Source: an uncultured Aquimarina sp. (GTDB lineage Bacteria; Bacteroidota; Bacteroidia; Flavobacteriales; Flavobacteriaceae). From it: DNA of 64,000 nucleotides. The position numbers and the translations under genes were made by a program. Location: the NCBI GenBank assembly GCA_947500505.1, contig CANMSL010000005.1, positions 124,001-188,000 on the forward strand. Direction: 5' to 3'. Within the stretch, counting starts at the first letter, position 1; every line of letters starts with the position of its first letter. The notes under the pieces were generated by a model, which did not search any database, was not told where the DNA came from, and saw only the letters and a list, made by a program, of their open reading frames with translations. This document shows positions 28,707 through 37,708 of the stretch, one piece after another.

Positions 28707-29432
28707 TTATGTTTTCTGGCATACAAAAAAGATACCTTCTCCATGCAGACTAAATCTCTTTTTTCGTTTTATAGTGTTTATACTCTTGAAATTTTGTTGG
28801 TTTAATAAAGACAAAATAACTTTTTCTTTAGCCCAAAATATAGAATGTTGATTCTTATTGAAGAATTGAGTATTTATCTTACCATTCATGGTTAATTCTG
28901 GAATGTAAAAAGTATTCCATTTTTCACCTCTTAGGACACGAAAAACATTAAGTATTAAACTAATAAGAGGGTTATACCATCTCGAGTACCAATCCATAAA
29001 ACTGAAGATATAAAGACTATCATTAGTTCCAACCCTAAAAGCTTCAGAAAGCGCTTCTGGAAGGTATTTTTTACTAACCATGCTAAGTATTTGTTGTGGA
29101 TACAAAATATAATCAAAATTATTATTGGGTAGTTTATCTAGATCAGAAGCATCAGCTAATATAAAGTTAATCTTAGAATCTTTTTTTATTGCTTTTTCTT
29201 TGGCTTTGTTAACTAAATCCGGAATTATATCAAATGCGGTTATCGAAAGAAAGCCTTTAGATTCTATATAGAAAGAAATGACACCTGCTCCGGTTCCAGC
29301 TTCGAGAACCTTAAGGTTTTTATTTATGAGATAAGTGTTTATTAGTTCATTTTCAATATGATTAATTTGTTCTCTATCCTTATAGCCTTTAATTATTTCA
29401 TTCTTATAGCTTTGTTGAAATTTATTCTTCAT
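28707..29432 (-). CDS. SAM-dependent methyltransferase, class I
   Basis: A 241-residue protein with a class I Rossmann fold: motif I VLEAGTGAGVISFYIE near residue 40, an acidic strand-2 end (ITAFDIIPD), motif II-like FILADASDLDKLP near 88 and NFDYILYPQQILSMV near 105. The C-terminal part is basic and less conserved. Likely methylates a sugar hydroxyl or amino group in the polysaccharide, from its position. 51 bp downstream of the carbamoyltransferase and on the same strand. Substrate unknown. Confidence 0.8.
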   Translation of the reverse strand: MKNKFQQSYKNEIIKGYKDREQINHIENELINTYLINKNLKVLEAGTGAGVISFYIESKGFLSITAFDIIPDLVNKAKEKAIKKDSKINFILADASDLDKLPNNNFDYILYPQQILSMVSKKYLPEALSEAFRVGTNDSLYIFSFMDWYSRWYNPLISLILNVFRVLRGEKWNTFYIPELTMNGKINTQFFNKNQHSIFWAKEKVILSLLNQQNFKSINTIKRKKRFSLHGEGIFFVCQKT

Positions 29433-29483
29433 TTTATTTGTTGACTGTTATTAGGATATATTGTTATCTCAAAACTGGGTTCT

Positions 29484-31184
29484 CTATTCAGAGTTACTTT
29501 TTAGTAGAATGTAATTGCCAATAACCAATGCATCTAAACCATTAAAAAAAAAGCACTTAATCGCGTCAATTGGTGATTCTACAACGGGTTCTCCTTGGAT
29601 GTTAAAACTAGTATTTAATACTACTGGAACGCCTGTTTTATCTCCCAATGTTTTTATGAGATCATAATACAAAGAATTAGATTCTTTAGTAACAGTTTGT
29701 AGTCTAGCACTGCCATCTACATGCGTAACTGCTGGTATTATGGATTTTTTGTCCTCTCGTACATTACAAACTTTAAGCATAAAGGGAGCTTCTACCGTTA
29801 AATCAAAAAACTCTTCTTTTGCTTCTAAAATGGTAGAAGGAGCAAAAGGTCTATAGGCTTCCCTAAATTTAACTTCGGCATTTATTTTATCTTTCATATC
29901 TGGAAAAGCAGGATTCGCAAGGATGCTTCTATTTCCCAAAGCTCTAGGGCCAATTTCCATTTTACCTTGATACCAGCCAATGATTTTGCCTTGTTTTAAT
30001 AGTTCAGAAGCTTGATCTGCAATGTTTTCGTAATAAGTATAGGGTAATTTAAAGCTTCTTAGAATCTTTTCAATTTCAGTATTGCTGTAGCTTGTTCCTA
30101 AATAAGGGTCCTTATGAATGAAATTCCTTGGTTTTTTAAAGATACCGTTATACAAATAATAAGCTGCTCCAATTGCAGTGCCATTATCTCCTGCAGCTGG
30201 CATTACATATATATCTTTGAACTTGCTTTCTTTTACGATTCGACCATTCATCACGCTATTAAGTGATACACCACCAGATATTACTAGATAATCTTCTTTA
30301 GTTTTTTTGTGTAAAAAATCACAAATTTCTAAGACCTTATCTTCTAAAACTCTTTGGAAGGCTGCTGCAACATCCATATGATGTTTTTTAAAAGTTTCTT
30401 CCTTTTTTCTAGGCTGACCAAATATCTTAAAAAACTTGGAAGAACATCGTTTCCAGCTTAAATTTTGATAATTAAAATAACTTAAGTCAATATGGATACG
30501 TCCTTTTTTATCAATAGTAATTATATCACTAACAACATCTTTAAAAACGTTTTGATCGCCCATCGGAGCAAGCCCCATTGTTTTTCCTTCATCATACATA
30601 GTTCTAAACCCACAGAATTGAGTGACAGACTCATAAAAAGATCCCAAAGAATGTGGGAAAAAACTTTCTGATATTTTTGTAATAGTGTTGTTTTCTCCAT
30701 GACCAATCCAACTTGTAGCCCACTCTCCAGATCCATCTATACTTAACAGTGCTGCTTTTTTATATGGAGAAACGAAAAAAGAACCTGGGGCGTGACAAAA
30801 GTGATGTGGAATAAAATGAGTTTGTGGACCTTCGGCTTTAGATGGCCAATAATTTTTATACCATTTCCAAAAGCTTTTTTGTTTTTTAATAGCATGAGTA
30901 AACTCGTGATTTATAAATGTTTTTAATCTACTGATATGTCTAAAGGCATGAATTATTTTTTTATTCAAGTTATGAGTAGGTTTTATAGAAACTGCAATAT
31001 GATCTATATCAGTATATTCTATATTAGCAATTTTTAAACAACGATCAATAGCTTTCTGAGGAAATACTCGGGTATGTTTATCTCTATTAAGTCGTTCTTC
31101 TTCTATAGCCGCTATAAGTTGACCATTAACCACAATGCAAGCCGTAGAATCATGAAAATAATAATTGAGTCCAAGTATAATCAT
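29484..31184 (-). CDS. Carbamoyltransferase, NodU/TobZ/CmcH family
   Basis: Predicted to transfer a carbamoyl group from carbamoyl phosphate, through carbamoyl-AMP, to a sugar hydroxyl. The 566-residue protein has the N-terminal Kae1-like ATP domain (ILGLNYYFHDSTACIVVNG; HHFCHAPGSFFVSPY near 127; SIDGSGEWAT near 148; SGGVSLNSVMNGRI near 295) and the C-terminal YrdC-like carbamoyltransferase domain (MEIGPRALGNRSILANP near 410; FRPFAPS-like YRPFAPSTILE near 440; LNTSFNIQGEPVV near 525). All regions are intact. Transcribed with the downstream methyltransferase, divergent from the formyltransferase gene. Confidence 0.9.
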   Translation of the reverse strand: MIILGLNYYFHDSTACIVVNGQLIAAIEEERLNRDKHTRVFPQKAIDRCLKIANIEYTDIDHIAVSIKPTHNLNKKIIHAFRHISRLKTFINHEFTHAIKKQKSFWKWYKNYWPSKAEGPQTHFIPHHFCHAPGSFFVSPYKKAALLSIDGSGEWATSWIGHGENNTITKISESFFPHSLGSFYESVTQFCGFRTMYDEGKTMGLAPMGDQNVFKDVVSDIITIDKKGRIHIDLSYFNYQNLSWKRCSSKFFKIFGQPRKKEETFKKHHMDVAAAFQRVLEDKVLEICDFLHKKTKEDYLVISGGVSLNSVMNGRIVKESKFKDIYVMPAAGDNGTAIGAAYYLYNGIFKKPRNFIHKDPYLGTSYSNTEIEKILRSFKLPYTYYENIADQASELLKQGKIIGWYQGKMEIGPRALGNRSILANPAFPDMKDKINAEVKFREAYRPFAPSTILEAKEEFFDLTVEAPFMLKVCNVREDKKSIIPAVTHVDGSARLQTVTKESNSLYYDLIKTLGDKTGVPVVLNTSFNIQGEPVVESPIDAIKCFFFNGLDALVIGNYILLKSNSE

Positions 31185-31375
31185 AACTTTCTTTTAGAAT
31201 ATAAATATGCTGTAAGTTAGACGTTTAGAATTTAATTAATAAAAGTAACAATTTTAACATTAATAATACTTTACTCGGAAATGGGTGTGGAAAGTAATAC
31301 CTAATATATCATAAAAATTTCTTAAAATAATAGTGTAAATATGCTGCAACGTTAAAAATAACTAATATTTTTGTC

Positions 31376-31383
31376 TTGATTTT
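31376..31383 (+). promoter_or_regulatory. Candidate -7 element before the decoration cassette
   Basis: TATTTTTG fits the TAnnTTTG element 80 bp before the ATG at 31464. No TTG at a proper distance is present, so this is weak. The 279-bp divergent spacer (31185-31463) is otherwise very AT-rich and shows no other feature. Confidence 0.25.
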
Positions 31384-31463
31384 AAGGATCAAAGCATAAT
31401 CACATTCTTTAAGTAAAAATTAATTAAAAGTAAAGATATAGAAGAAAAACTACACATCATTTC

Positions 31464-32078
31464 ATGCAAATAACAAATAATATTAATTGGGCTATTCTTG
31501 TCACGGGTTGGGGTAGAAATGCGGTGGATACATTGCAGGCCTATATGGATAAAAAATTAGGAGCCAGTAAAATATCACTTGTAATATACGAATCTGAGCC
31601 TTGCGGAGCTGCCGAAATGGCTAAAAATATTAATGTAGAAACATTACAGCTGAAAAAACAAGATTTTGATAATGCTTTGGATTATCAAAAAAAAATCATT
31701 GAAGAGCTTCAAAATAGAAATATAGATTATATATTTATGCTCAATTATAAATATATAATTAGGGAGAATATGTTATCTGCATTCCCTGGCAGAATTATTA
31801 ACATTCATCCCTCTCTTTTCCCCAGTTTTTTAGGTACCAAAACAGCAATTCAAGATGCATTAGAATATGGTGTTAAGGTTACAGGAATAACAACCCATAT
31901 TATTGATGATAAGGTGGATGAAGGCGAAATTCTTTGTCAGGTTCCGATCAAAGTTAAGGATGACGATACATTTGATACTTTATACCCAAAATTTGCCAAA
32001 AAAGGGGCGAAATTGATTATTAAAACAATGAAAAATATAGAAAATTTGCACGTAATTACGGAAAGAGACAATGAATAA
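31464..32078 (+). CDS. Formyltransferase-family protein
   Basis: A 204-residue protein of the formyl-transferase (PurN/Fmt) fold. The catalytic Asn-His-Asp triad is visible as N113 and H115 (INIHPSLFPSF) and D152 (KVDEGEIL). Family members use N10-formyltetrahydrofolate to formylate an amine. In a capsule locus the likely substrate is an amino sugar or a carrier-bound amino acid; sugar N-formyltransferases are usually longer, with C-terminal extensions missing here. It overlaps the next gene by 8 bp and opens a five-gene cassette. Confidence 0.83.
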   Translation: MQITNNINWAILVTGWGRNAVDTLQAYMDKKLGASKISLVIYESEPCGAAEMAKNINVETLQLKKQDFDNALDYQKKIIEELQNRNIDYIFMLNYKYIIRENMLSAFPGRIINIHPSLFPSFLGTKTAIQDALEYGVKVTGITTHIIDDKVDEGEILCQVPIKVKDDDTFDTLYPKFAKKGAKLIIKTMKNIENLHVITERDNE

Positions 32079-33165
32079 TGATTTTAAAACCTTATTGATT
32101 ACCAAGCAAGAAATCAGGAAGGCTTTAGATGGTAATACTTTTTGGAAGAATACGAAAAACATTCCTTTTACTAAGAGTAAAGCACATTGGTTATTGAATA
32201 ATGTTCGTATCGAGGAAAACGATATTTGCGGGCTCTTAGGGTATGAAAATGAATTGCTAATTGCATTCATATATTTTATTCCTGATTATATTCAAACAAA
32301 CGATGGACGAAAAAAAATATATTGGTGTAGGAGATGGTGGGTAGCTGATACTTATAAGAACTCTATTCTTGCTACTTACATGATGAATGAAGCAGTGAAT
32401 GCTGTTAATAACCAGGTGCTTATAAAATTTATTGGTAAAGAGGTAGAAGAGTATTACGATAAACAATCTTTTACCAAGTTTTCTAAAAGAGAACGATACT
32501 TTATATTATTTAATGCTGATGCTAATTTATTAATAGATAAAATAAAGTATTTGAAATATGTAAAACCCTTAGCAAAAGTTCTTGAAAATATTTCAGAATG
32601 GTGGATAACATCAAATAACCGTAAAAAGGTTTATAAGAATATTGCAGATTTACAATATGAATATCTTTCATACATTGATGAAACAACCTGGAATTTTATA
32701 GAACAAAAATGCAAGAATGATTTAGTGCCTAAATCAAAGGAATATTTAAATTGGCAATTGTCTAATGATCAATATACAATTACACCAATAAATGGTAAAT
32801 TTCCTTTTTACTGTTTAGTAGCAAGTGCATCTTCTCAATTATTCCATATCAATCTAACTGTCAAAAGAAATGATCAAATTATAGGATTTTTAAGCTTTCT
32901 CATAAGAGGTAATGAGTTTAATGTCAAATATTTTGTAGTAGAAGAAGAAGGATATGAACTATGTCTGGATGTGTTAATGGATAACTTCATAAAGACAAAA
33001 ACTAATATTATACACACGGAAAACGAATTACTTGGTAATAGAATACAACAAAAGTTTAAAACTTTTTATAGCGATAAAAGAGTTTTGTATGCATTTGCGC
33101 ATAATGACATTAAAAACGATTTTAAAAAAGTCTGCATCAACGATCGTGATGGGCATTTTGCCTAA
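32071..33165 (+). CDS. GNAT-like acyltransferase candidate
   Basis: A 364-residue soluble protein that I recognise only loosely. Residues 35-125 look like a GNAT core (GYENELLIAFIYFIPDYI, then WCRRWWVADTYKNSILATYMMNEAV, where the loop after strand 4 would bind the acyl donor). A second half (about 195-345) repeats a similar beta-alpha pattern, as in FemAB-type tandem GNAT proteins. Position between a formyltransferase and an adenylation enzyme suggests it transfers a carrier- or CoA-bound acyl group. It could instead be a structural or unknown protein. Confidence 0.55.
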   Translation: MNNDFKTLLITKQEIRKALDGNTFWKNTKNIPFTKSKAHWLLNNVRIEENDICGLLGYENELLIAFIYFIPDYIQTNDGRKKIYWCRRWWVADTYKNSILATYMMNEAVNAVNNQVLIKFIGKEVEEYYDKQSFTKFSKRERYFILFNADANLLIDKIKYLKYVKPLAKVLENISEWWITSNNRKKVYKNIADLQYEYLSYIDETTWNFIEQKCKNDLVPKSKEYLNWQLSNDQYTITPINGKFPFYCLVASASSQLFHINLTVKRNDQIIGFLSFLIRGNEFNVKYFVVEEEGYELCLDVLMDNFIKTKTNIIHTENELLGNRIQQKFKTFYSDKRVLYAFAHNDIKNDFKKVCINDRDGHFA

Positions 33166-33180
33166 TTAAAGTATACTGTA

Positions 33181-34668
33181 ATGAAAGTTATCGATAAAAT
33201 TATTATAAGTTTTACAAATCATAAAGATCGAACAGCTTTATGTATAAATAATGAAAAGTATAGCTACGGAGAGTTGTCTCAGGTAATATCCAATATAAGA
33301 AATCTTATAAGAGAAAATGTATCGGTAGGGGATAAACATATAGGATTGATTACAAATGATGATATAGAAACTTATGCCTCAATTTTTGCTATTTGGTTAG
33401 AAGGAAAAGCTTATATTCCAATAACACCATCAACTCCCGTCGAAAGAAATAGTTTTATTCTTAATGAAGTCCAAAGTAGTTTTATAGTGTCTTCTAGTAA
33501 TATAGATAGCTATGACGAAACGTTTAGAGTTTTGAGAACATCCGAAGTTCAAGATGCCGAAATAGATTTGCAACCGATTAAATTTTCAGAAAATAATTTG
33601 GCGTATATTCTGTTTACTTCTGGTTCTACTGGAACACCAAAAGGAGTTCCTATAACATTTAAGAATCTAGACAGCTTATTTTATGCTCTGGACGCAGATA
33701 CCAGACATAAAGTTTTTCATACGGATAGGTGTTTACAGATGTTTGAACTTAATTTTGATTTTTCATTAGTTACTTTTTTATACCCTTTGTTATATGGAGC
33801 TTGTATTTATACTATCCCAAAAGATCAAATTAAATATTTTTATATCTACAAGTTAATTTTAGAAGAAAAGCTAACATATTTGGTCATGGTGCCTTCTGTA
33901 ATACATTATTTATGTTCCTATTTTTCAGAAATTCATGAATCGGGAGTTAGATATTGTTGTTTCGGAGCAGCACCACTGGATGTAGATATCGTTCTCGAGT
34001 GGAAAAAGTGTGTGCCCAATGCAAAACTCTATAATTCATATGGACCAACAGAGTATACCGTTACCACTACATATTATTCTTTTGATAATAACCAAACACC
34101 AAAAACGAGAAATGGAGTAGTAGCATTAGGAAAAGTTCTCAAAGATGTGGTGGCTATTGTTACAGATGAATATCAGAATATTCTGAAACCTGGTCAGGAG
34201 GGAGAGTTGTGTCTTGCCGGATCACAGTTAACATCGGGATACTGGAGGAATACTAAAAAAAATAAGGAATCATTTTTTACTAAAACGTATAATGGAAAGG
34301 AACATCTGTTTTATAAAACAGGAGACTTATGCATTAGAGATGAAGAAGAAGATATTCTATTTATTGGAAGAAAAGATTTTCAAGTAAAAATAAGAGGATA
34401 TCGTGTAGAGCTTTCAGAAATTGAGTTTTATGCAAAAGAAAAGTTATCAAAAAAGAATGTAATAGGGTTGGCCATTATTAATGATCTAGGAAACACCGAA
34501 ATAGCATTGGTCATTGAATCTGAAGCATTTGATGTTTCTGAACTAACGAAGTATCTAAAAAATAAATTACCTGATTATATGATTCCTACCCAATATAAAT
34601 TCATGAAAGAATTCCCTCTCAATTCTAATGGAAAAATAGATAGAAAAGTAATTAAAAGCATATTTTGA
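33181..34668 (+). CDS. Amino acid adenylation enzyme, DltA/NRPS A-domain-like
   Basis: Activates a carboxylic acid, probably an amino acid, as an AMP ester and loads it on a carrier protein. The 495-residue stand-alone A domain has motif A3 LFTSGSTGTPKGVP (near residue 143), A5 YNSYGPTEYT (near 284), A7 YKTGDL (near 378), A8 RKDFQVKIRGYRVELSEIE (near 397) and A10 NSNGKIDRK (near 481). The position where DltA has its D-alanine pocket Cys aligns, by eye, with Phe in YCCFGAAPL, so D-alanine is doubtful. The stop overlaps the carrier gene region. Confidence 0.87.
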   Translation: MKVIDKIIISFTNHKDRTALCINNEKYSYGELSQVISNIRNLIRENVSVGDKHIGLITNDDIETYASIFAIWLEGKAYIPITPSTPVERNSFILNEVQSSFIVSSSNIDSYDETFRVLRTSEVQDAEIDLQPIKFSENNLAYILFTSGSTGTPKGVPITFKNLDSLFYALDADTRHKVFHTDRCLQMFELNFDFSLVTFLYPLLYGACIYTIPKDQIKYFYIYKLILEEKLTYLVMVPSVIHYLCSYFSEIHESGVRYCCFGAAPLDVDIVLEWKKCVPNAKLYNSYGPTEYTVTTTYYSFDNNQTPKTRNGVVALGKVLKDVVAIVTDEYQNILKPGQEGELCLAGSQLTSGYWRNTKKNKESFFTKTYNGKEHLFYKTGDLCIRDEEEDILFIGRKDFQVKIRGYRVELSEIEFYAKEKLSKKNVIGLAIINDLGNTEIALVIESEAFDVSELTKYLKNKLPDYMIPTQYKFMKEFPLNSNGKIDRKVIKSIF

Positions 34669-34673
34669 AGTAT

Positions 34674-34922
34674 ATGAAAATGGATCGAAAAAATATAGAA
34701 TCTAAAGTAAGAGAAGCATTCATAAAAGTTTTAGAGCACGATGACTTTACATTAACAGACGAAACTACTGCTCACGATGTCGATGGGTGGGAATCTATTA
34801 CACATATGATGATTATAACCGAGATAGAAAAATCGTTTAATATAAAGTTTAAGTTGATAAGCCTGATGAACATGAATAATATTGGAGATTTAATGCAAAC
34901 GATAGAATCAGAAATACTATAA
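34674..34922 (+). CDS. Acyl carrier protein
   Basis: An 82-residue carrier protein for the adenylation enzyme just upstream. The phosphopantetheine site is S41 in DGWESITHMM, where DSL is more usual; Ser is kept and Glu replaces Asp. Helix 1 (IESKVREAFIKVL) and the acidic recognition helix after the Ser are typical. A TTG at 34665 is in frame, but ATG at 34674 or 34680 gives a normal N-terminus. Only 5 bp follow the adenylation stop, so translation is coupled. Confidence 0.87.
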   Translation: MKMDRKNIESKVREAFIKVLEHDDFTLTDETTAHDVDGWESITHMMIITEIEKSFNIKFKLISLMNMNNIGDLMQTIESEIL

Positions 34923-34968
34923 AATCAGGAAAACATTTTCCCTCACAATTCTTATAAATATTATATAA

Positions 34969-36720
34969 ATGGACAAAATTCTTGTAATTGGAGCTTCAGG
35001 GCATGCCAAAGTAGTTTTAGAAGCAATTGAATTGATAAACGAATATTCAATATTAGGCTTTATAGATACTTATAAGAAGTCTGGAGACAAAATTCTTGGA
35101 TATGAAATTTTGGGAGATGAATCGAAATTGAAGGAACTGGCAGTAAATGGAATAAAGAAAGGAATCATAGCAATAGGCGACAATTGGGTACGATCAATAA
35201 TGTATAAAAAGATTATCAAGTTGGTTCCTGATTTCGAATTCATTACGGTGGTTCATCCAGGTGCGATCATCAGTCCTCACAGTAAACTTGGTAAAGGAAC
35301 TGTTATTCTAGCTTCGGGAACAGTGAATACACATGCTACTATCGGTGATTTTTGTATTATAAATACGAATGCTAACTTGGGTCATGATAGTGCTATGGAC
35401 GATTTTTCAAGTCTAGCCCCAGGAGTTACTACTGGAGGAACTGTTTCTATTGGAGAGTTTACAGCGATTTCGTTAGGAGTAGTCATTCTACAAAACATAT
35501 CTATTGGTATTCATAATGTGGTAGGAGCTGGAGCGTTAGTAACCAGTAACATAGAAGATTTTACTGTTTCATATGGAATACCTGCAAAAACTATAAGAAA
35601 AAGAAAAAAAGGAGAAGGGTATCTTAATTCTACACCAGCTAACGTACGCTTTTCGGTCTATGAAATTAATACAGAAAAGGACCTGGAGGTATACAAAAAA
35701 TATGTAGAAAAGGTCTATGGTTCTAATCCATTCTATAAAATAGAATTATTGGATACTACAAATATGAACGCTCATAAATTGTGTTATTTTGTATTGGACA
35801 AAACAGAAACTACAATGATCATTATGCCTTTTTTCAAAAGACAAATATCTATATATGGAAATCTTAGAGAATATAATGATGTAATTTCGCCTTATGGATA
35901 CAGTGGTCCATTATATGATTTGGATAAAGTTGATAGTAATCTTATAAAGTATTTTTGGAAACAAGTAGATATTTGGTATCACAATAATAATATTGTTAGT
36001 GAATTTATTCGTTTCAGCCTCAATGGGAATCATGTGCATTATAATGGAGTACTCATCCCTAGCCTCAAAAATGTTAAAGGTAAAATTATAGAAGAGGAAG
36101 AGCAATGGAAAAAATTCAAACCCAAAGTTAGAAATAATTATAGAAAAGCTGTTGATGAAGAACTAAAGTTGAAAGTCTATCAGCAGCCTATATCTGTTGA
36201 TATAATCAAAAGTTTTTATGATATTTATATAGAAACAATGCAACGTCATAATGCGCATTCACTATATTTTCATGACATTGATTATTTTACAAATTTTATT
36301 CTTAATAATCCTGGTTCTTCAATTATTGCAATGATATACAAAGATGATCAACCTATTTCTACAGAGTTAATTCTAATAGATAATTCTACTCTTTATTCAT
36401 ATTTGGGAGGAACTTTATCGGATTATTTTTATACCAGGCCTAATGATTTTCTGAAAATAGAAGTGATGAATTGGGCTAGAGAGAATGATTATGAATATTA
36501 TGTGCTAGGAGGAGGGCGCATTGATAAGGATGGTCTGTATAAGTATAAAAAATCTTTCTTCCCTAATGATGAGGATGTAATATATTATACAGGCAGAAAG
36601 GTTATTGATGAGGAGATATATCTAGAGCTTATAGAACAAAAAATTAAGAATATAGATTCAAAAGATATAGATGTATATTCACCTGTAAGTTATTTCCCTC
36701 TTTATAGAAGGGATGATTAA
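34969..36720 (+). CDS. PglD/NeuD-type acyltransferase fused to FemAB-like GNAT
   Basis: A 583-residue two-domain protein. Residues 1-210 form a complete NeuD/PglD sugar N-acyltransferase: ILVIGASGHAKVV at 4-16, then left-handed beta-helix repeats with the catalytic-type H139 (NANLGHDS) and the closing GAGALVTSNI. Residues 225-583 form a FemAB/peptidoglycan-bridge-like GNAT region (VRNNYRKAVDEELKL near 380, IYIETMQRHNA near 420, YYVLGGGRIDKDGLYKYKKSF near 515). PglD acetylates the amino group of UDP-4-amino sugars; FemAB proteins transfer aminoacyl groups. The fusion after an adenylation enzyme and a carrier suggests an aminoacylated amino sugar. Confidence 0.85.
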   Translation: MDKILVIGASGHAKVVLEAIELINEYSILGFIDTYKKSGDKILGYEILGDESKLKELAVNGIKKGIIAIGDNWVRSIMYKKIIKLVPDFEFITVVHPGAIISPHSKLGKGTVILASGTVNTHATIGDFCIINTNANLGHDSAMDDFSSLAPGVTTGGTVSIGEFTAISLGVVILQNISIGIHNVVGAGALVTSNIEDFTVSYGIPAKTIRKRKKGEGYLNSTPANVRFSVYEINTEKDLEVYKKYVEKVYGSNPFYKIELLDTTNMNAHKLCYFVLDKTETTMIIMPFFKRQISIYGNLREYNDVISPYGYSGPLYDLDKVDSNLIKYFWKQVDIWYHNNNIVSEFIRFSLNGNHVHYNGVLIPSLKNVKGKIIEEEEQWKKFKPKVRNNYRKAVDEELKLKVYQQPISVDIIKSFYDIYIETMQRHNAHSLYFHDIDYFTNFILNNPGSSIIAMIYKDDQPISTELILIDNSTLYSYLGGTLSDYFYTRPNDFLKIEVMNWARENDYEYYVLGGGRIDKDGLYKYKKSFFPNDEDVIYYTGRKVIDEEIYLELIEQKIKNIDSKDIDVYSPVSYFPLYRRDD

Positions 36721-36722
36721 CT

Positions 36723-37703
36723 CTAAAAGATTTTTTTCTGTTTAATCTTTATTTCTTTGAGGTATTTGCTGATAGCTTTAGCTACCAAATCTCTTCCGTG
36801 GTTGTTCCAGTGTCGATCATAAATTAATATCGTGGACTTATTGCTCTTCTCAAAGTATTGTGAGAAATCAATATATCTAAAGTCATTTTCTTCTAAATAC
36901 GTTAAGAATAAATTGCTGGTAATTCTGGAATCCAAAAGAAGTGTAAAGTGATCTTTGTCGTATCCGTATTTATCAATTAAACTGTTGAAATTTGCTAAAT
37001 ATAGGTGTTCCTTTTCATTTTTAATTTGGAGGAGCTCTTCTTCGCTTACATTGTTTATAGGCGGTACAGGTTTCAAAACATTCTTTAATCGATATAGCAA
37101 TTGCTGCGGAGGATCCAAAATACCGATGCTTTTACAGTAAACCAGTAATTTACTCTTTTTAAGAAGGTTATTCATAGGAGACTCCAGGGCTAAACGACTC
37201 GTAACAACCTCATATTTTCCTCTGGTAAGATCGTTAGAGAATTTTATTCCAAGAATTACGTGATCAATGACATTAAATTGTTCTTTATACGCAAGGATCA
37301 GGTGCAATTGATCCGCAAAATCATATCCTGCATATCCGTATTCGTATACTTCAATTTCTGGGATCGATTTTTCAATTTTTTTACCAATAGAATTATAATA
37401 ATTCTGGTGAAAACCTTCAATAAAAGAGTCACCAACCAGAGCAACTTCAATTTTATCTTTTGTTGGGTTAAATTCTCTGTATGAATTATATCCCGAATTG
37501 TTTATATGATATTCAGAGAAGTTTTGTCTTCTGTTTCCCGTAACAGAAAAACCATTTTGATTTGGCATCCATTTCTCTACTTTGGATTCATCCAGAATTC
37601 TGGTAGGAGTATCTTTACTTAAATGAAAAACCCTAACCAATACTTCTAATGATATAAGTATTAGAAAAATATATAAAAAGCTCTTTAAGATAAGTTTTTT
37701 CAT
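36723..37703 (-). CDS. Membrane-anchored SGNH-like protein, AlgJ/DltD-like role
   Basis: A 326-residue protein with one N-terminal membrane segment (residues 3-26) and an SGNH-hydrolase-like periplasmic domain. The GDS block is VALVGDSF with S93, and the distal block is YDRHWNNHGRDLVA with D296 and H298, the pattern of AlgX/AlgJ-type O-acetyltransferase helpers. All three catalytic-type residues are present. It follows the MBOAT gene by 5 bp on the same strand; together they would O-acylate an exported polysaccharide. It converges on the fusion gene, leaving only 2 bp between the stops. Confidence 0.8.
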   Translation of the reverse strand: MKKLILKSFLYIFLILISLEVLVRVFHLSKDTPTRILDESKVEKWMPNQNGFSVTGNRRQNFSEYHINNSGYNSYREFNPTKDKIEVALVGDSFIEGFHQNYYNSIGKKIEKSIPEIEVYEYGYAGYDFADQLHLILAYKEQFNVIDHVILGIKFSNDLTRGKYEVVTSRLALESPMNNLLKKSKLLVYCKSIGILDPPQQLLYRLKNVLKPVPPINNVSEEELLQIKNEKEHLYLANFNSLIDKYGYDKDHFTLLLDSRITSNLFLTYLEENDFRYIDFSQYFEKSNKSTILIYDRHWNNHGRDLVAKAISKYLKEIKIKQKKIF

Positions 37704-37708
37704 TTTGT

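Noticed and set aside
33181..34922. True D-alanine Dlt system (DltA/DltC)
   Set aside because: The substrate pocket seems different from DltA and there is no teichoic acid in this kind of organism; only the general Dlt-like logic is kept as a hypothesis.
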